From: Massilia endophytica
GTDB lineage: Bacteria; Pseudomonadota; Gammaproteobacteria; Burkholderiales; Burkholderiaceae_D
Length of the DNA: 64,000 bases
Assembly: GCF_021165955.1 (NCBI RefSeq)
Contig: NZ_CP088952.1
Span: 3,472,001 to 3,536,000, forward strand
Direction of reading: 5' to 3'
This document shows, in pieces, positions 8,577 to 16,927 of the stretch. The notes beneath the pieces are model-generated. The model had not been told where the DNA came from. It did no database searches and worked only from the letters and a program-made list of their open reading frames with translations. Made by a program: the position numbers and the translations under genes. Positions within the stretch are counted from its first letter, which is position 1. The number at the start of each line of letters is the position of its first letter.

Positions 8577-9578
8577 ATGCTGAAAATTGGTGAACTGGCA
8601 ACGCGCGCGGGCCTCACGGTCCGCACCCTCCACCATTACGACAGTATCGGCCTGCTCCAGCCTTCGGCGCGCTCCGATTCCGGTTACCGGCTGTACTGCC
8701 ATCAGGACGTCGTCCGCCTGCACCACATCCAGGCCCTGCGGCGTTTCGGGATGGCATTGACCGACATCGGGGCTTTCCTGGCCAATCCCGAGGCCTCGCC
8801 CCTGTCCATTGTGGTCCGGCAGATCGAAGCGCTGGACCGGCAGATCGAAGAAGCCGGCCGCGTCCGCGCCCAGCTGACACGCCTGCATGAACAGCTTTCC
8901 GAAGGCGAGGAACCGGCTTTGGCCGCGTGGCTGACGACTTTGGAGCTGATGACTATGTACGAAAAGTATTTTTCAAAAGAAGAACTGGAGCAGCTGCCGC
9001 TGTACCAGAACCCGGAAGCGGAATATGAATGGAAGCTTCTGGCCATGCAGGTAAAGCAGGCGATGGAAGGCGGCCTCACGCCAAAAGACGCCCATCACCT
9101 GGCCTTGCGCTGGATGGAAATGCTGGACCGGGATACCGGCGGCAATATCGAACTGATGAGCCGCCTGGACCGCATGCATATTTCCGAGCCCTCGGTTCAA
9201 AAGGAAACCGGCATCGGCCTGGATATGCGGTCCTATATCATGCGCGCCATCAGCGAAGTAAAACTCGGACTGTACGCCAAATATTTGCTGCCAGATGAGC
9301 TGGCACAAATGCGCAGGCATTTCGACAGCCGGGGACAGGAATGGCCGGGATTAATAGAACAGATCAAGGCCCAAATGCGGGCCGATCCTTCGCCGAATAA
9401 CCCGGCGGCGCGCACCCTGTCCGCAAAATGGATGGCGCTGTTCCGGGACATGGTGGGAACCAACCCCGAAACGATCGGCCGATTCCGCACCGCAACCGAA
9501 AGCGAGCCCACCCTTCGCCTGGGCCGTGGCATGAATGACGAGATGATCGCTTTCCTGCGCGCGGCAGACGGACGCTGA
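8577..9578 (+). CDS. MerR-family regulator with C-terminal TipAS-like ligand domain
   Basis: Predicted dimeric DNA-binding activator. Residues 1-70 form the MerR winged helix (KIGELATRAGLTVRTLHHYDS, then SGYRLY), residues about 75-115 a coiled coil, and the C-terminal half (about 200-325: WMEMLDRDTGGN, MRRHFDSRGQEW) resembles the TipAS drug-binding domain of Streptomyces TipA and Bacillus Mta. At 333 residues it is longer than a minimal MerR. An AAGGAG ribosome site precedes the ATG, and the MerR-type operator lies just upstream. The inducer is unknown and no adjacent target efflux gene is evident. Confidence 0.85.
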   Translation: MLKIGELATRAGLTVRTLHHYDSIGLLQPSARSDSGYRLYCHQDVVRLHHIQALRRFGMALTDIGAFLANPEASPLSIVVRQIEALDRQIEEAGRVRAQLTRLHEQLSEGEEPALAAWLTTLELMTMYEKYFSKEELEQLPLYQNPEAEYEWKLLAMQVKQAMEGGLTPKDAHHLALRWMEMLDRDTGGNIELMSRLDRMHISEPSVQKETGIGLDMRSYIMRAISEVKLGLYAKYLLPDELAQMRRHFDSRGQEWPGLIEQIKAQMRADPSPNNPAARTLSAKWMALFRDMVGTNPETIGRFRTATESEPTLRLGRGMNDEMIAFLRAADGR

Positions 9579-9627
9579 GCCCGGAATATGCCAGCTTCTG
9601 ACGCAAACGCGCCAGAAGCTGGCACGA

Positions 9628-10242
9628 TCAGAAGCGAACTGGACAGCTCGACATGGTCGGCTGCCCGAAATAGGCCTGCCCGGAATCGGGCGTCGATTTG
9701 CTCTTGTCCGGATAAAACACGCAGTACTCGCCGAACGCGGTGGTGACCTTGTATATCTTGCGCGGGTCATCGGGGGCGCTGAACAGTTCGATACGCGCGC
9801 CCTCAAACCATTTCGGCTTGACCCCATCGCGCGCTTCGGCCAGCCCGCGCGCCAATTTGCGTTCGAAACTGTCGCGGTTTGGCACGTTTTTTTCCTTGGC
9901 AGATAATTCCTTGCCGATTAATCCGGCTTGCCGCACCAGCGCTTCCATATTCATTTGGGGCTCGGCCGGTTCGGCCGGCCTAGCCGGTTCAGAAATGGTG
10001 GCGCTTTTCTCCGGCTCCACAGGAGAAGCAGCAATGGTTTTATCAGGAGCGCGCCGGGAAATTGGCGCAGGGGAAACCGGCCGCTTTTCCGGCTTCGGAG
10101 CAGGAGATTTAAGCCACACAATCTGGGAACGCAGAGATTCGAGCTGGGATAAGGGCGTGGGCGCCACGCCGCGCAGGGCAAACACCAGCACAAGAAGATG
10201 CAGGACCAGCGCGGCCAGCAAGCCGCCGGAGCGGCTCAGCAT
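9628..10242 (-). CDS. Hypothetical single-pass membrane protein with Pro-rich linker
   Basis: 204 residues with an N-terminal membrane anchor (residues 7-25, LLAALVLHLLVLVFALRG), a Pro/Ala/Glu-rich periplasmic stretch (about 45-100) and a C-terminal globular part (IELFSAPDDPRKIYKVTTAF, GEYCVFYPD, with two cysteines). The topology recalls TonB-like energy transducers, but the C terminus does not look like TonB. The start lies only two bases past the T-run of the tRNA-fMet terminator and has no clear Shine-Dalgarno, so the true start or promoter is uncertain. Function unknown. Confidence 0.65.
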   Translation of the reverse strand: MLSRSGGLLAALVLHLLVLVFALRGVAPTPLSQLESLRSQIVWLKSPAPKPEKRPVSPAPISRRAPDKTIAASPVEPEKSATISEPARPAEPAEPQMNMEALVRQAGLIGKELSAKEKNVPNRDSFERKLARGLAEARDGVKPKWFEGARIELFSAPDDPRKIYKVTTAFGEYCVFYPDKSKSTPDSGQAYFGQPTMSSCPVRF

Positions 10243-10244
10243 AC

Positions 10245-10278
10245 AAAAAAACCGTCCCGGCGCGAGCCTGGAACGGTT
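10245..10278 (-). terminator. Intrinsic terminator after tRNA-fMet
   Basis: On the minus strand an AACCGT arm pairs with ACGGTT (plus two further G-C pairs after one mismatch) and is followed by seven T residues. It lies 13 bases past the 3' end of the initiator tRNA gene and directly in front of the next gene's start. Confidence 0.8.
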
Positions 10279-10291
10279 CTTTGATGAATTC

Positions 10292-10368
10292 TGGTTGCGG
10301 GGACAGGATTTGAACCTGTGACCTTCGGGTTATGAGCCCGACGAGCTGCCAGACTGCTCCACCCCGCG
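10292..10368 (-). tRNA. tRNA-fMet (initiator, anticodon CAT)
   Basis: 77-base cloverleaf on the minus strand beginning CGCGGGGTGGAGCAG, with anticodon loop CTCATAA and an encoded 3' CCA. The initiator hallmarks are present: C1 is unpaired with A72, and three consecutive G-C pairs (GGG/CCC) close the anticodon stem. It has its own promoter and terminator. Confidence 0.97.
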
Positions 10369-10380
10369 TCTGATACGAGT

Positions 10381-10409
10381 ATTATACGCGCTCCAGCCAA
10401 TTTAGACAA
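10381..10409 (-). promoter_or_regulatory. Sigma70 promoter of tRNA-fMet
   Basis: On the minus strand TTGTCT (10409-10404) is separated by exactly 17 bases from a perfect TATAAT (10386-10381), which lies 12 bases before the tRNA 5' end. Confidence 0.85.
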
Positions 10410-10523
10410 TCTTAATGCCGCTTTTCCGGTCGATAGACCGGCTTTATTTTGACGCAGCTCGCCACCGTGCTCGGGGCAGGCGGTGTAAAGTAAAGCATTA
10501 GACAAGTTTTCGTCCCTTTTCCT

Positions 10524-11102
10524 ATGAAATTCTGCTCCGAATGCGCCCATCCGGTCGAACTGGCCATCCCTGCCGGGGACAACCGTCCGCGCTACGTGTG
10601 CGCCAACTGCTCGACCATCCACTACCAGAATCCGAAGATGGTCATCGGTTCCATCCCGGTCTGGGAGCGCGAGGGCGAACTGCAGGTGCTGCTCTGCCGC
10701 CGCGCCATCGAGCCCCGCTACGGCTTCTGGACCCTGCCCGCGGGTTTCATGGAAAACAACGAAACCACCGCCGACGCGGCGGCCCGCGAAACCCAGGAGG
10801 AAGCCGGAGCCAACATCGAACTTGGCAAACTGTTCACCTTGCTTAACGTTTCACATGTGCATCAGGTGCACATGTTTTATTTGGCAACACTGCGCGACCT
10901 GGATTTTTCCCCGGGCGAGGAAAGCCTGGACGTAAAAATGTTCAGGGAAGCCGAAATACCCTGGGACGAGCTGGCCTTCCCCACCATCCGCAAGACCCTG
11001 GAACTGTTCTTCGCCGACCGCCGCAAGGTGCGCGAAGGGGGCAGCTACGGCTTCCACGAGCATGACATCACCCGTCCCATGCGTCCGATCACCGACTCAT
11101 GA
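10524..11102 (+). CDS. NUDIX hydrolase with N-terminal zinc ribbon
   Basis: Pyrophosphohydrolase of the NUDIX superfamily. A Cys4 zinc ribbon (C4, C7, C26, C29) precedes a complete NUDIX box: G74, E80, R88, E89, E92, E93 and G95 in GFMENNETTADAAARETQEE. The layout resembles NADH pyrophosphatase (NudC), but at 192 residues it is shorter and the substrate cannot be assigned. It starts the run nudix-aat-bpt-pyrD and overlaps aat by four bases. Confidence 0.87.
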   Translation: MKFCSECAHPVELAIPAGDNRPRYVCANCSTIHYQNPKMVIGSIPVWEREGELQVLLCRRAIEPRYGFWTLPAGFMENNETTADAAARETQEEAGANIELGKLFTLLNVSHVHQVHMFYLATLRDLDFSPGEESLDVKMFREAEIPWDELAFPTIRKTLELFFADRRKVREGGSYGFHEHDITRPMRPITDS

Positions 11103-11827
11103 TCCCCTGGCTCGACGCCCACACCCCCTTTCCCGACGTTTCCGAAGCGCTGACCACCGAGGCGCCCGGACTGCTGGCGGCCGGGGGCGACCTCTCCCCG
11201 CAGCGCCTGCTGGCCGCTTACCAGCGCGGCATCTTCCCCTGGTTTTCGGAGGGCCAGCCCATCCTGTGGTGGAGCACGGACCCGCGCATGGTGCTGATGA
11301 CCGAGCGCTTCAAGATTTCGGACAGCCTGAAGAAAACCCTGAAGAAGGTGGATAAAAGCAGCCGCAGCGACGGCCGCTGGCAGGTGCGCTTCGACAGCGC
11401 CTTCGAGCAGGTGATGCGCGCCTGCGCCGCGCCCCGCAAGGACGGCCCCGGCACCTGGATTTCGGAAGACATCGTGCAGGGCTACACCGGCCTGCACAAG
11501 CTCGGTTTCGCCCACTCCTCCGAAGTCTGGCTGGATGGCGAACTGGTGGGAGGCGCCTACGGCGTGTCCATCGGCCGCATGTTTTACGGCGAGTCCATGT
11601 TTGCGAAGGTGACGGACGCCTCCAAGGTCGCCCTCGCCTACCTCGTGCACTTCCTGAAGCTGAACGGGGTAAGGATGATCGATTGCCAACAGGAGACCGG
11701 CCACCTGGCCTCGCTGGGCGCCTCGCCCATCCCGCGCAACGACTTCCTCGCCCTCCTGAAGCAGGCCATCGACCAGCCGCGCATCCGGCACTGGGAGCCC
11801 GTGCCCCCCTTTGCGTCAACGTTCTGA
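11099..11827 (+). CDS. aat: Leucyl/phenylalanyl-tRNA-protein transferase
   Basis: Transfers Leu or Phe from tRNA to proteins with N-terminal Arg or Lys, making them substrates for ClpS/ClpAP (N-degron pathway). Family blocks are AAGGDLSPQRLLAAYQRGIFPWF, WWSTDPRMVL and VGGAYGVSIGRMFYGESMF, with CQQETGHLASLGA near the C terminus. 242 residues is full length. The start overlaps the NUDIX stop (ATGA). The partner transferase gene bpt follows 73 bases downstream. Confidence 0.97.
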   Translation: MIPWLDAHTPFPDVSEALTTEAPGLLAAGGDLSPQRLLAAYQRGIFPWFSEGQPILWWSTDPRMVLMTERFKISDSLKKTLKKVDKSSRSDGRWQVRFDSAFEQVMRACAAPRKDGPGTWISEDIVQGYTGLHKLGFAHSSEVWLDGELVGGAYGVSIGRMFYGESMFAKVTDASKVALAYLVHFLKLNGVRMIDCQQETGHLASLGASPIPRNDFLALLKQAIDQPRIRHWEPVPPFASTF

Positions 11828-11900
11828 GCGATACCACACACAGAAGCGGGCGGGAACGCGTTATGATATGGCCATACGGCTTCGTACCGGACGGGATTGC

Positions 11901-12629
11901 ATGACGCAGCTAAACGACCTTCCTTTTGCGACGCTGCAGTTCTACACGACTGCACCGTACCCCTGCAGCTACCTGGATGCGCGCCAGGCGCGCTCGCAGG
12001 TGGCGACGCCCTCGCACCTGATCAATGCCGACGTCTATTCCGAGCTGGTGAAGAACGGCTTCCGCCGCAGCGGCATCTTCACTTACCGGCCCTATTGCGA
12101 CGGCTGCCAGGCCTGCATTCCCGTGCGCGTGGTGGCCGAGGGCTTCCAGCCTTCGCGCGGCCAGCGCCGCGCCTGGGCGCGCCACAGCAGCCTGAAGACG
12201 GGTGTCGCCAGCCTTTCCTTCTCGGACGAGCACTACGCCCTCTACCTGCGCTACCAGAGCACACGCCACGCGGGCGGCGGCATGGACCAGGACAGCCGCG
12301 ACCAGTACGCCCAGTTCCTGCTGCAAAGCCGGGTCAACACGCGCCTGGTGGAATTCCGCGAACCGGACGGCACGCTGCGCATGGTCAGCATCATCGACAT
12401 GCTGAGCGACGGCCTGTCCTCGGTCTACACCTTCTTCGATCCGGACGTGCCGGGCGCCTCCTTCGGCACCTACAACATCATGTGGCAGATCGCCCAGGCC
12501 CGCGAACTGGGCCTGCCCTATGTCTATCTCGGCTACTGGATCGAGGACAGCCAGAAGATGAACTACAAGATCAACTTCCAGCCGCTGGAAGCCCGCCGCA
12601 AGGGGGTATGGAGCGTCATGCCAAGGTAA
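11901..12629 (+). CDS. bpt: Aspartate/glutamate leucyltransferase (Bpt, arginyltransferase family)
   Basis: Second N-degron transferase: bacterial Bpt proteins add Leu to N-terminal Asp or Glu. The N-terminal block FYTTAPYPCSYL and the CDGCQACIPVRV cysteine cluster are typical, and the C-terminal GNAT-like fold includes YVYLGYWIEDSQKMNYK. The frame is open further upstream to 11811, but the residues from MTQLNDLPF onward (start 11901) match family starts, giving 242 residues. Together with aat it extends the N-degron code. Confidence 0.94.
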   Translation: MTQLNDLPFATLQFYTTAPYPCSYLDARQARSQVATPSHLINADVYSELVKNGFRRSGIFTYRPYCDGCQACIPVRVVAEGFQPSRGQRRAWARHSSLKTGVASLSFSDEHYALYLRYQSTRHAGGGMDQDSRDQYAQFLLQSRVNTRLVEFREPDGTLRMVSIIDMLSDGLSSVYTFFDPDVPGASFGTYNIMWQIAQARELGLPYVYLGYWIEDSQKMNYKINFQPLEARRKGVWSVMPR

Positions 12630-12659
12630 AATGGCGGCAATTCATCTGCTGATTGCCCC

Positions 12660-13700
12660 ATGTCCGACAAATTCCTGTATTCCCTCGCGCGTCCCCTGCT
12701 GTTCTCGGTGGACGCCGAAGCCGCGCACCATTTCACCCTCCCTGCCCTGAAGCGCCTGTCCGCATTGGGCCTCACGCGCGCCATCGTGCAGCCGCCGAAA
12801 CCCGACCCGCGCACGGTCATGGGCCTGCTGTTCAAGAATCCCGTCGGCCTGGCCGCAGGCCTGGACAAGGACGGCGCCTTCATCGACGCGCTGGCCGACC
12901 TGGGCTTCGGCTCCATCGAAGTGGGCACCGTCACGCCGCGCGCCCAGCCGGGCAACCCCAAGCCGCGCATGTTCCGCCTGCCCGCCGCGCATGCCATCAT
13001 CAACCGCATGGGCTTCAACAACGGCGGCGTGGACGCCTTCGTGGCCAACGTGCAGTCGTCGCGCTTCTACCAGCGCAAGGAAGGTGTGCTGGGGCTGAAC
13101 ATCGGCAAGAATGCGGATACCCCCATCGAGCGCGCCGCGGAAGACTACCTGCACTGCCTGGAGAAGGTTTATCCCTACGCCAGCTACGTCACGGTCAACA
13201 TCTCCTCGCCGAACACGAAGAACCTGCGCCAGCTGCAGGGCGGTTCGGAGCTGGATGGCCTGCTCGCGCAGCTCAAGGACGCGCAGCAGCGCCTCGCCGA
13301 CCGGCACAAGCGCTACGTGCCGCTGGCCCTGAAGATCGCACCGGACATGGATGGCGACCAGGTGAAGAACATCGCCGATGCGCTGATCCGCCACAAGATC
13401 GACGGCGTCATCGCCACCAACACCACCCTGAGCCGCACGGCCGTGGAAGGCATGCAGCATGGCGCCGAAGCGGGCGGCCTCTCCGGCGCTCCCGTGTTCG
13501 AATTCTCGAACCAGGTGATCCGCCTGCTGAAGGCGGAACTGGGCGACGCCCTGCCCATCATCGGGGTCGGCGGCATCATGAAAGGCGCGGACGCGAAGGC
13601 CAAGATCGACGCGGGCGCGCAGCTCGTGCAGCTGTACAGCGGCCTGATTTACGCGGGCCCCGCGCTGGTGCGCGACTGCGCCGACGCGCTGCGCCGCTGA
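12660..13700 (+). CDS. pyrD: Dihydroorotate dehydrogenase (quinone), class 2
   Basis: Inner-membrane-associated flavoprotein that oxidises dihydroorotate to orotate in pyrimidine synthesis and passes electrons to quinone. Class 2 features are the N-terminal membrane-binding helices (FLYSLARPLLFSVDAEAAHH), NPVGLAAGLDKDG, the FNNGG loop, VNISSPNTKNLR with the catalytic Ser, and TNTTLSR plus GVGGI phosphate loops. 346 residues is normal. It lies 30 bases after bpt. Confidence 0.96.
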   Translation: MSDKFLYSLARPLLFSVDAEAAHHFTLPALKRLSALGLTRAIVQPPKPDPRTVMGLLFKNPVGLAAGLDKDGAFIDALADLGFGSIEVGTVTPRAQPGNPKPRMFRLPAAHAIINRMGFNNGGVDAFVANVQSSRFYQRKEGVLGLNIGKNADTPIERAAEDYLHCLEKVYPYASYVTVNISSPNTKNLRQLQGGSELDGLLAQLKDAQQRLADRHKRYVPLALKIAPDMDGDQVKNIADALIRHKIDGVIATNTTLSRTAVEGMQHGAEAGGLSGAPVFEFSNQVIRLLKAELGDALPIIGVGGIMKGADAKAKIDAGAQLVQLYSGLIYAGPALVRDCADALRR

Positions 13701-13711
13701 GGAGCGCCCGC

Positions 13712-14758
13712 ATGGAGAAGACAAGGCTCGGCCGCACAGATCTTGAAGTCAGCAAGATCTGCCTGGGCACCATGACCTTCGGCGAGCAGAACACCGAAGC
13801 GGACGCGCACAGCCAGCTCGATTATGCGCTGGAGCGCGGCATCAACTTCATCGACACGGCGGAGCTCTATCCCGTGCCGCCGCGCGCCGCTACGCAGGGT
13901 TCCACGGAACGCTTCATCGGCTCCTGGCTGAAGAAGAGCGGCCGCCGTGCGGACGTGGTCATCGCCACCAAGGCCGCGGGGCCGAACTCCAACATGCACT
14001 GGATACGGGGCGGAAAACAGAACTTCGACGAGCAGAACCTGCGTACTGCCGTGGAAGCCAGCCTGAAACGCCTGCAGACGGATTACATCGACCTGTACCA
14101 GCTGCACTGGCCCAGCCGCAATGTGCCCATCTTCGGCGCCAGCGCCTTCGATCCCGCAAAGGAGCGCCGCGCGGTGGCCATCGAGGACACCCTGGCCGCG
14201 CTGGGCAAGCTGGTGGACGAAGGGAAGCTCCGCCACATCGGCGTGTCGAACGAAACCTGCTGGGGCGTGGCGGAATTCATCAAGCAGGCCGAGATGAAGG
14301 GCCTGCCGCGCATCGCCACCATCCAGAACCTGTACAACCTGAGTGCGCGGCATTTCGAAACCAGCCTGCTGGACGAAACCTGCTACCGGGAGGGCGTGAG
14401 CCTGCTCGCCTACAGCCCGCTCGCCTTCGGCCAGCTGAGCGCGAAGTATCACGACAACCTGAAGGCGCACGGCCGCCTCACCATCTTCCCGCCCACCTGG
14501 AGCCCGCGCTACCTGCGGCCCGGGGTATGGAAGGTTGTGGGCCAATATGCGGAACTGGCACGCGCCAACGGCCTTACGCCCGCGCAGCTCGCGCTGGCCT
14601 GGTGCTATTCGCGCTGGTTTGTCGGCTCCACCATCATCGGCGCCACCACGCTCGAACAGCTCAAGGCCAACATCGATGCCTGGTCAGTGAAGCTCACGCC
14701 GGAACTGGCCGCGGCGGTCGATGCCATCCACGCTGAAACACCCAATCCGGGCCAGTAG
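13712..14758 (+). CDS. tas: NADP(H)-dependent aldo/keto reductase, Tas-like
   Basis: TIM-barrel oxidoreductase of the aldo/keto reductase superfamily. The catalytic tetrad is visible as D48 and Y53 (FIDTAELYP), K87 (IATKAAG) and H132 (YQLHWP). The N-terminal block GTMTFGEQNTEADAHSQLDY and the PVPPRAATQG insertion closely resemble E. coli Tas (346 residues; this protein has 348). The physiological substrate is not known. It lies 11 bases after pyrD with GGAG just past the pyrD stop. Confidence 0.9.
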   Translation: MEKTRLGRTDLEVSKICLGTMTFGEQNTEADAHSQLDYALERGINFIDTAELYPVPPRAATQGSTERFIGSWLKKSGRRADVVIATKAAGPNSNMHWIRGGKQNFDEQNLRTAVEASLKRLQTDYIDLYQLHWPSRNVPIFGASAFDPAKERRAVAIEDTLAALGKLVDEGKLRHIGVSNETCWGVAEFIKQAEMKGLPRIATIQNLYNLSARHFETSLLDETCYREGVSLLAYSPLAFGQLSAKYHDNLKAHGRLTIFPPTWSPRYLRPGVWKVVGQYAELARANGLTPAQLALAWCYSRWFVGSTIIGATTLEQLKANIDAWSVKLTPELAAAVDAIHAETPNPGQ

Positions 14759-14761
14759 GCC

Positions 14762-15451
14762 TCAGCGCCGGCGCCACAGGCGTGGCAGCAGCGCAGGCAC
14801 ATCCCTCCGGTAGGCGCGGTAGCTCTCGCCGAGCGCCGCCTCCAGGTCATGCTCCTCCAGCCTGAGGGTGGCCAGCACGCTGTAGGCCGTGAGCACGGCG
14901 GCCATCAGCGCATGGCCCACGCTCATGTGCGGCGCTGACCATAGCGCAACGATCAGCCCTGTCTGGATCGGATGCCGCACGTAGCGGTAAGGCCCCTTCA
15001 GCGCAAACGGCGGCTCCGCCGTTCGCAGGCCGAAGAAGTGCAGCGCGTCGATGCTGAAGATGGCCCACGCCACCAGCAGCAGGCTTGCGCCGTACAGCGC
15101 TAGGAAAACACCGACCGCAGCGGGCGTGGAAAAATGCCAGACAACGCCCGGCATCGGCGTCCACAGCACCAGCAGCGCGCCGAGCTGCAATGCGCTGACG
15201 GCGATATACACCGGCCTGCTCCACGCAGCATTTGCGCCATACAGCCTGCGCTTGACGGCAGGCCGCGCCAGCGCGCTGTGCACAATGCCGAAGAAAGCGA
15301 GCAGCAGCAGATTGAATACAATGCCGCCCTCTATCGGCGGCATGCCGGTATCGATACCCTTCGGTATCCAGTTCTGCAGAAAGGCCGCAAACGCAGCCAG
15401 CACGGCCAGTACAGCAAGGCTGGACGCCACGGCAAACAGTCTCAATCCCAT
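14762..15451 (-). CDS. Membrane protein of the NnrU/isoprenylcysteine methyltransferase-like family, MddA-like
   Basis: 229 residues with six or seven hydrophobic segments. The block GPYRYVRHPIQTGLIVALWS followed by PHMSVGHAL contains the RHP signature of membrane methyltransferases and most resembles methanethiol S-methyltransferase (MddA), which makes dimethyl sulfide; NnrU-like proteins share the fold. The exact substrate is an inference. It lies 9 bases downstream of the FAD oxidase gene on the same strand, so the two are probably one operon. Convergent with tas, with a 3-base gap. Confidence 0.7.
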   Translation of the reverse strand: MGLRLFAVASSLAVLAVLAAFAAFLQNWIPKGIDTGMPPIEGGIVFNLLLLAFFGIVHSALARPAVKRRLYGANAAWSRPVYIAVSALQLGALLVLWTPMPGVVWHFSTPAAVGVFLALYGASLLLVAWAIFSIDALHFFGLRTAEPPFALKGPYRYVRHPIQTGLIVALWSAPHMSVGHALMAAVLTAYSVLATLRLEEHDLEAALGESYRAYRRDVPALLPRLWRRR

Positions 15452-15460
15452 TTCGCCCCC

Positions 15461-16876
15461 CTACAGATATTTCGCCCACATCTCGTTCGAGAATTTGCCG
15501 CCCGGGTCGACACGCGCCTTGAGGGCGCGCAGCTGTACCGCTTCCGGGTAGGCCTTGCCGAACTGCTCGCGGGTGGCGTGCGGCTGGTATGGCAGGTAGT
15601 AGCGGCCGCCGAAGCTCAAGGCCGTATCGATCAGTTCCCGAGTCCACGCTCCCACCGTCCGCAAGGCCGCCTGAGTGCTGCGCTGCTTGAAGTAGACAAC
15701 GAAGGAGAACACTTCTTCCTTCGCCCAAGGCAGCAGCGCCAGCGTATCCGCATCCGAATGGCGCACCGATACGTTCAGCACCTCCGCATCGTGCTTGCGG
15801 ATGATCGCGGCCATCTTGCGGGTGAAAGCGGCGAAGTGCCGCACCGGCACGAAATACTCCTGCAGCGCATAGGTCGACATGGCCCTGGTACGCGGCTCCA
15901 GCTCCGCCACATCCAGGCTTGCCTCGTGGTTGCGCCACTTGACCGCAGGCTGGGACATGAGCAGGGGATGCAGGACCTTGCTGCGCAACAGGCTGCCGCC
16001 CGGCAGTTCCGTCACAACGAAGATCACGTTCTGGTTCATCGCATAGGTCTGCCCCCGCTGCACCAGCCGGGCCTTTTCCGTCAGCGGCTTGCCGGATTCG
16101 CGCCACGACACGGCCACCGGCGCATCGAAGAATGGCGGCAGCAGGTCGGCGTTGTGCAGCACGCAGCCGTGCGCCTGCTTCACCTCACGCTCGAAGTAGT
16201 CCGGGTAGCGCTCCAGCTTCACTTCCTTGACGCTGCGCTCGATTCGCGTGTTGGCGGCCAGGTCCAGCTCCACCTCGGTAATGAGGCCAACGGCGCCATA
16301 GCCCCCGATGGCGGCGCGGAACAGGTCGAAGTTCTCGTCGCGGCTCGCCTGCACGATGCTGCCGTCCGCCAGCACCAGCTGCAGGGCGCGCACGGAATTG
16401 CCGACGGGGCCATTGCCCACATAGCGTCCATGCGCATTGACCGAAACTGCGCCGCCGACCGTGAAGTTGGCATAGCTCTGCATCGTCTTCACGGCGAGGC
16501 CCACGGGATCCAGCACGTCCTGCAGGTCGCGCCAGCGCATGCCCGCTTGCACACGGGCGACACGGTTCGCGGCATCAATGCTGACCAGGTGGTTCATGCC
16601 GCGCATGTCCAGATGCAGCCCGCCGCGGACTGCGACCTGCCCGCCCATGCTGTAGCGGCCGCCACCAATCGCAACCCTGCCCTGCCACTCCCTGATGGCG
16701 CGTGCGGCTTCCTGCGTCGACGCGGGCGCCACCGCCTTCGCGACTTCGACCGTGTACAGGCCGGTCACATTGGGAATGGAGATGGCGGCCGCGGAGAGCG
16801 CGGGCAGCGGAGTCAGCGTCAGCAGGCCTGCGCCTGCCATCGCCTGGAAGAGAAAGGTGCGGCGTGATGGCGACAT
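15461..16876 (-). CDS. Tat-exported FAD-dependent oxidase of the aldonolactone oxidase type
   Basis: 471 residues. The start at 16876 is chosen because it begins with a twin-arginine signal (SRRTFLFQAMAGAGLLTL); an upstream in-frame ATG at 16912 would bury it and run through an inverted repeat. The FAD-binding type 4 domain spans about residues 50-230 (AIGGGRYSMGG, NFTVGGAVSVNAHGRY, GGYGAVGLITEVELDL). The C-terminal part (FEVQ-poor, ending FSNEMWAKYL) resembles the ALO domain of sugar-lactone oxidases. A periplasmic location with cofactor loaded before Tat export is inferred. Substrate unknown. Confidence 0.8.
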   Translation of the reverse strand: MSPSRRTFLFQAMAGAGLLTLTPLPALSAAAISIPNVTGLYTVEVAKAVAPASTQEAARAIREWQGRVAIGGGRYSMGGQVAVRGGLHLDMRGMNHLVSIDAANRVARVQAGMRWRDLQDVLDPVGLAVKTMQSYANFTVGGAVSVNAHGRYVGNGPVGNSVRALQLVLADGSIVQASRDENFDLFRAAIGGYGAVGLITEVELDLAANTRIERSVKEVKLERYPDYFEREVKQAHGCVLHNADLLPPFFDAPVAVSWRESGKPLTEKARLVQRGQTYAMNQNVIFVVTELPGGSLLRSKVLHPLLMSQPAVKWRNHEASLDVAELEPRTRAMSTYALQEYFVPVRHFAAFTRKMAAIIRKHDAEVLNVSVRHSDADTLALLPWAKEEVFSFVVYFKQRSTQAALRTVGAWTRELIDTALSFGGRYYLPYQPHATREQFGKAYPEAVQLRALKARVDPGGKFSNEMWAKYL

Positions 16877-16890
16877 GCGGGCGACTTTAA

Positions 16891-16919
16891 CATTGCATTG
16901 CCGCTTCGGCAATGCAATG
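16891..16919. repeat. Perfect 12-bp inverted repeat
   Basis: CATTGCATTGCC (16891-16902) and its exact complement GGCAATGCAATG (16908-16919) flank a 5-base loop. It lies between cysB (stop at 16928) and the FAD oxidase (start 16876), 9 bases after cysB. There is no following T-run, so it is either a Rho-independent-like pause/processing hairpin or a protein-binding palindrome. Confidence 0.85.
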
Positions 16920-16927
16920 AAAGCGCC

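Noticed and set aside
12653..13711. In-frame N-terminal extension fusing a second protein to the Tas-like reductase
   Set aside because: The region encodes PyrD in another frame with all its motifs; the reductase begins at 13712.
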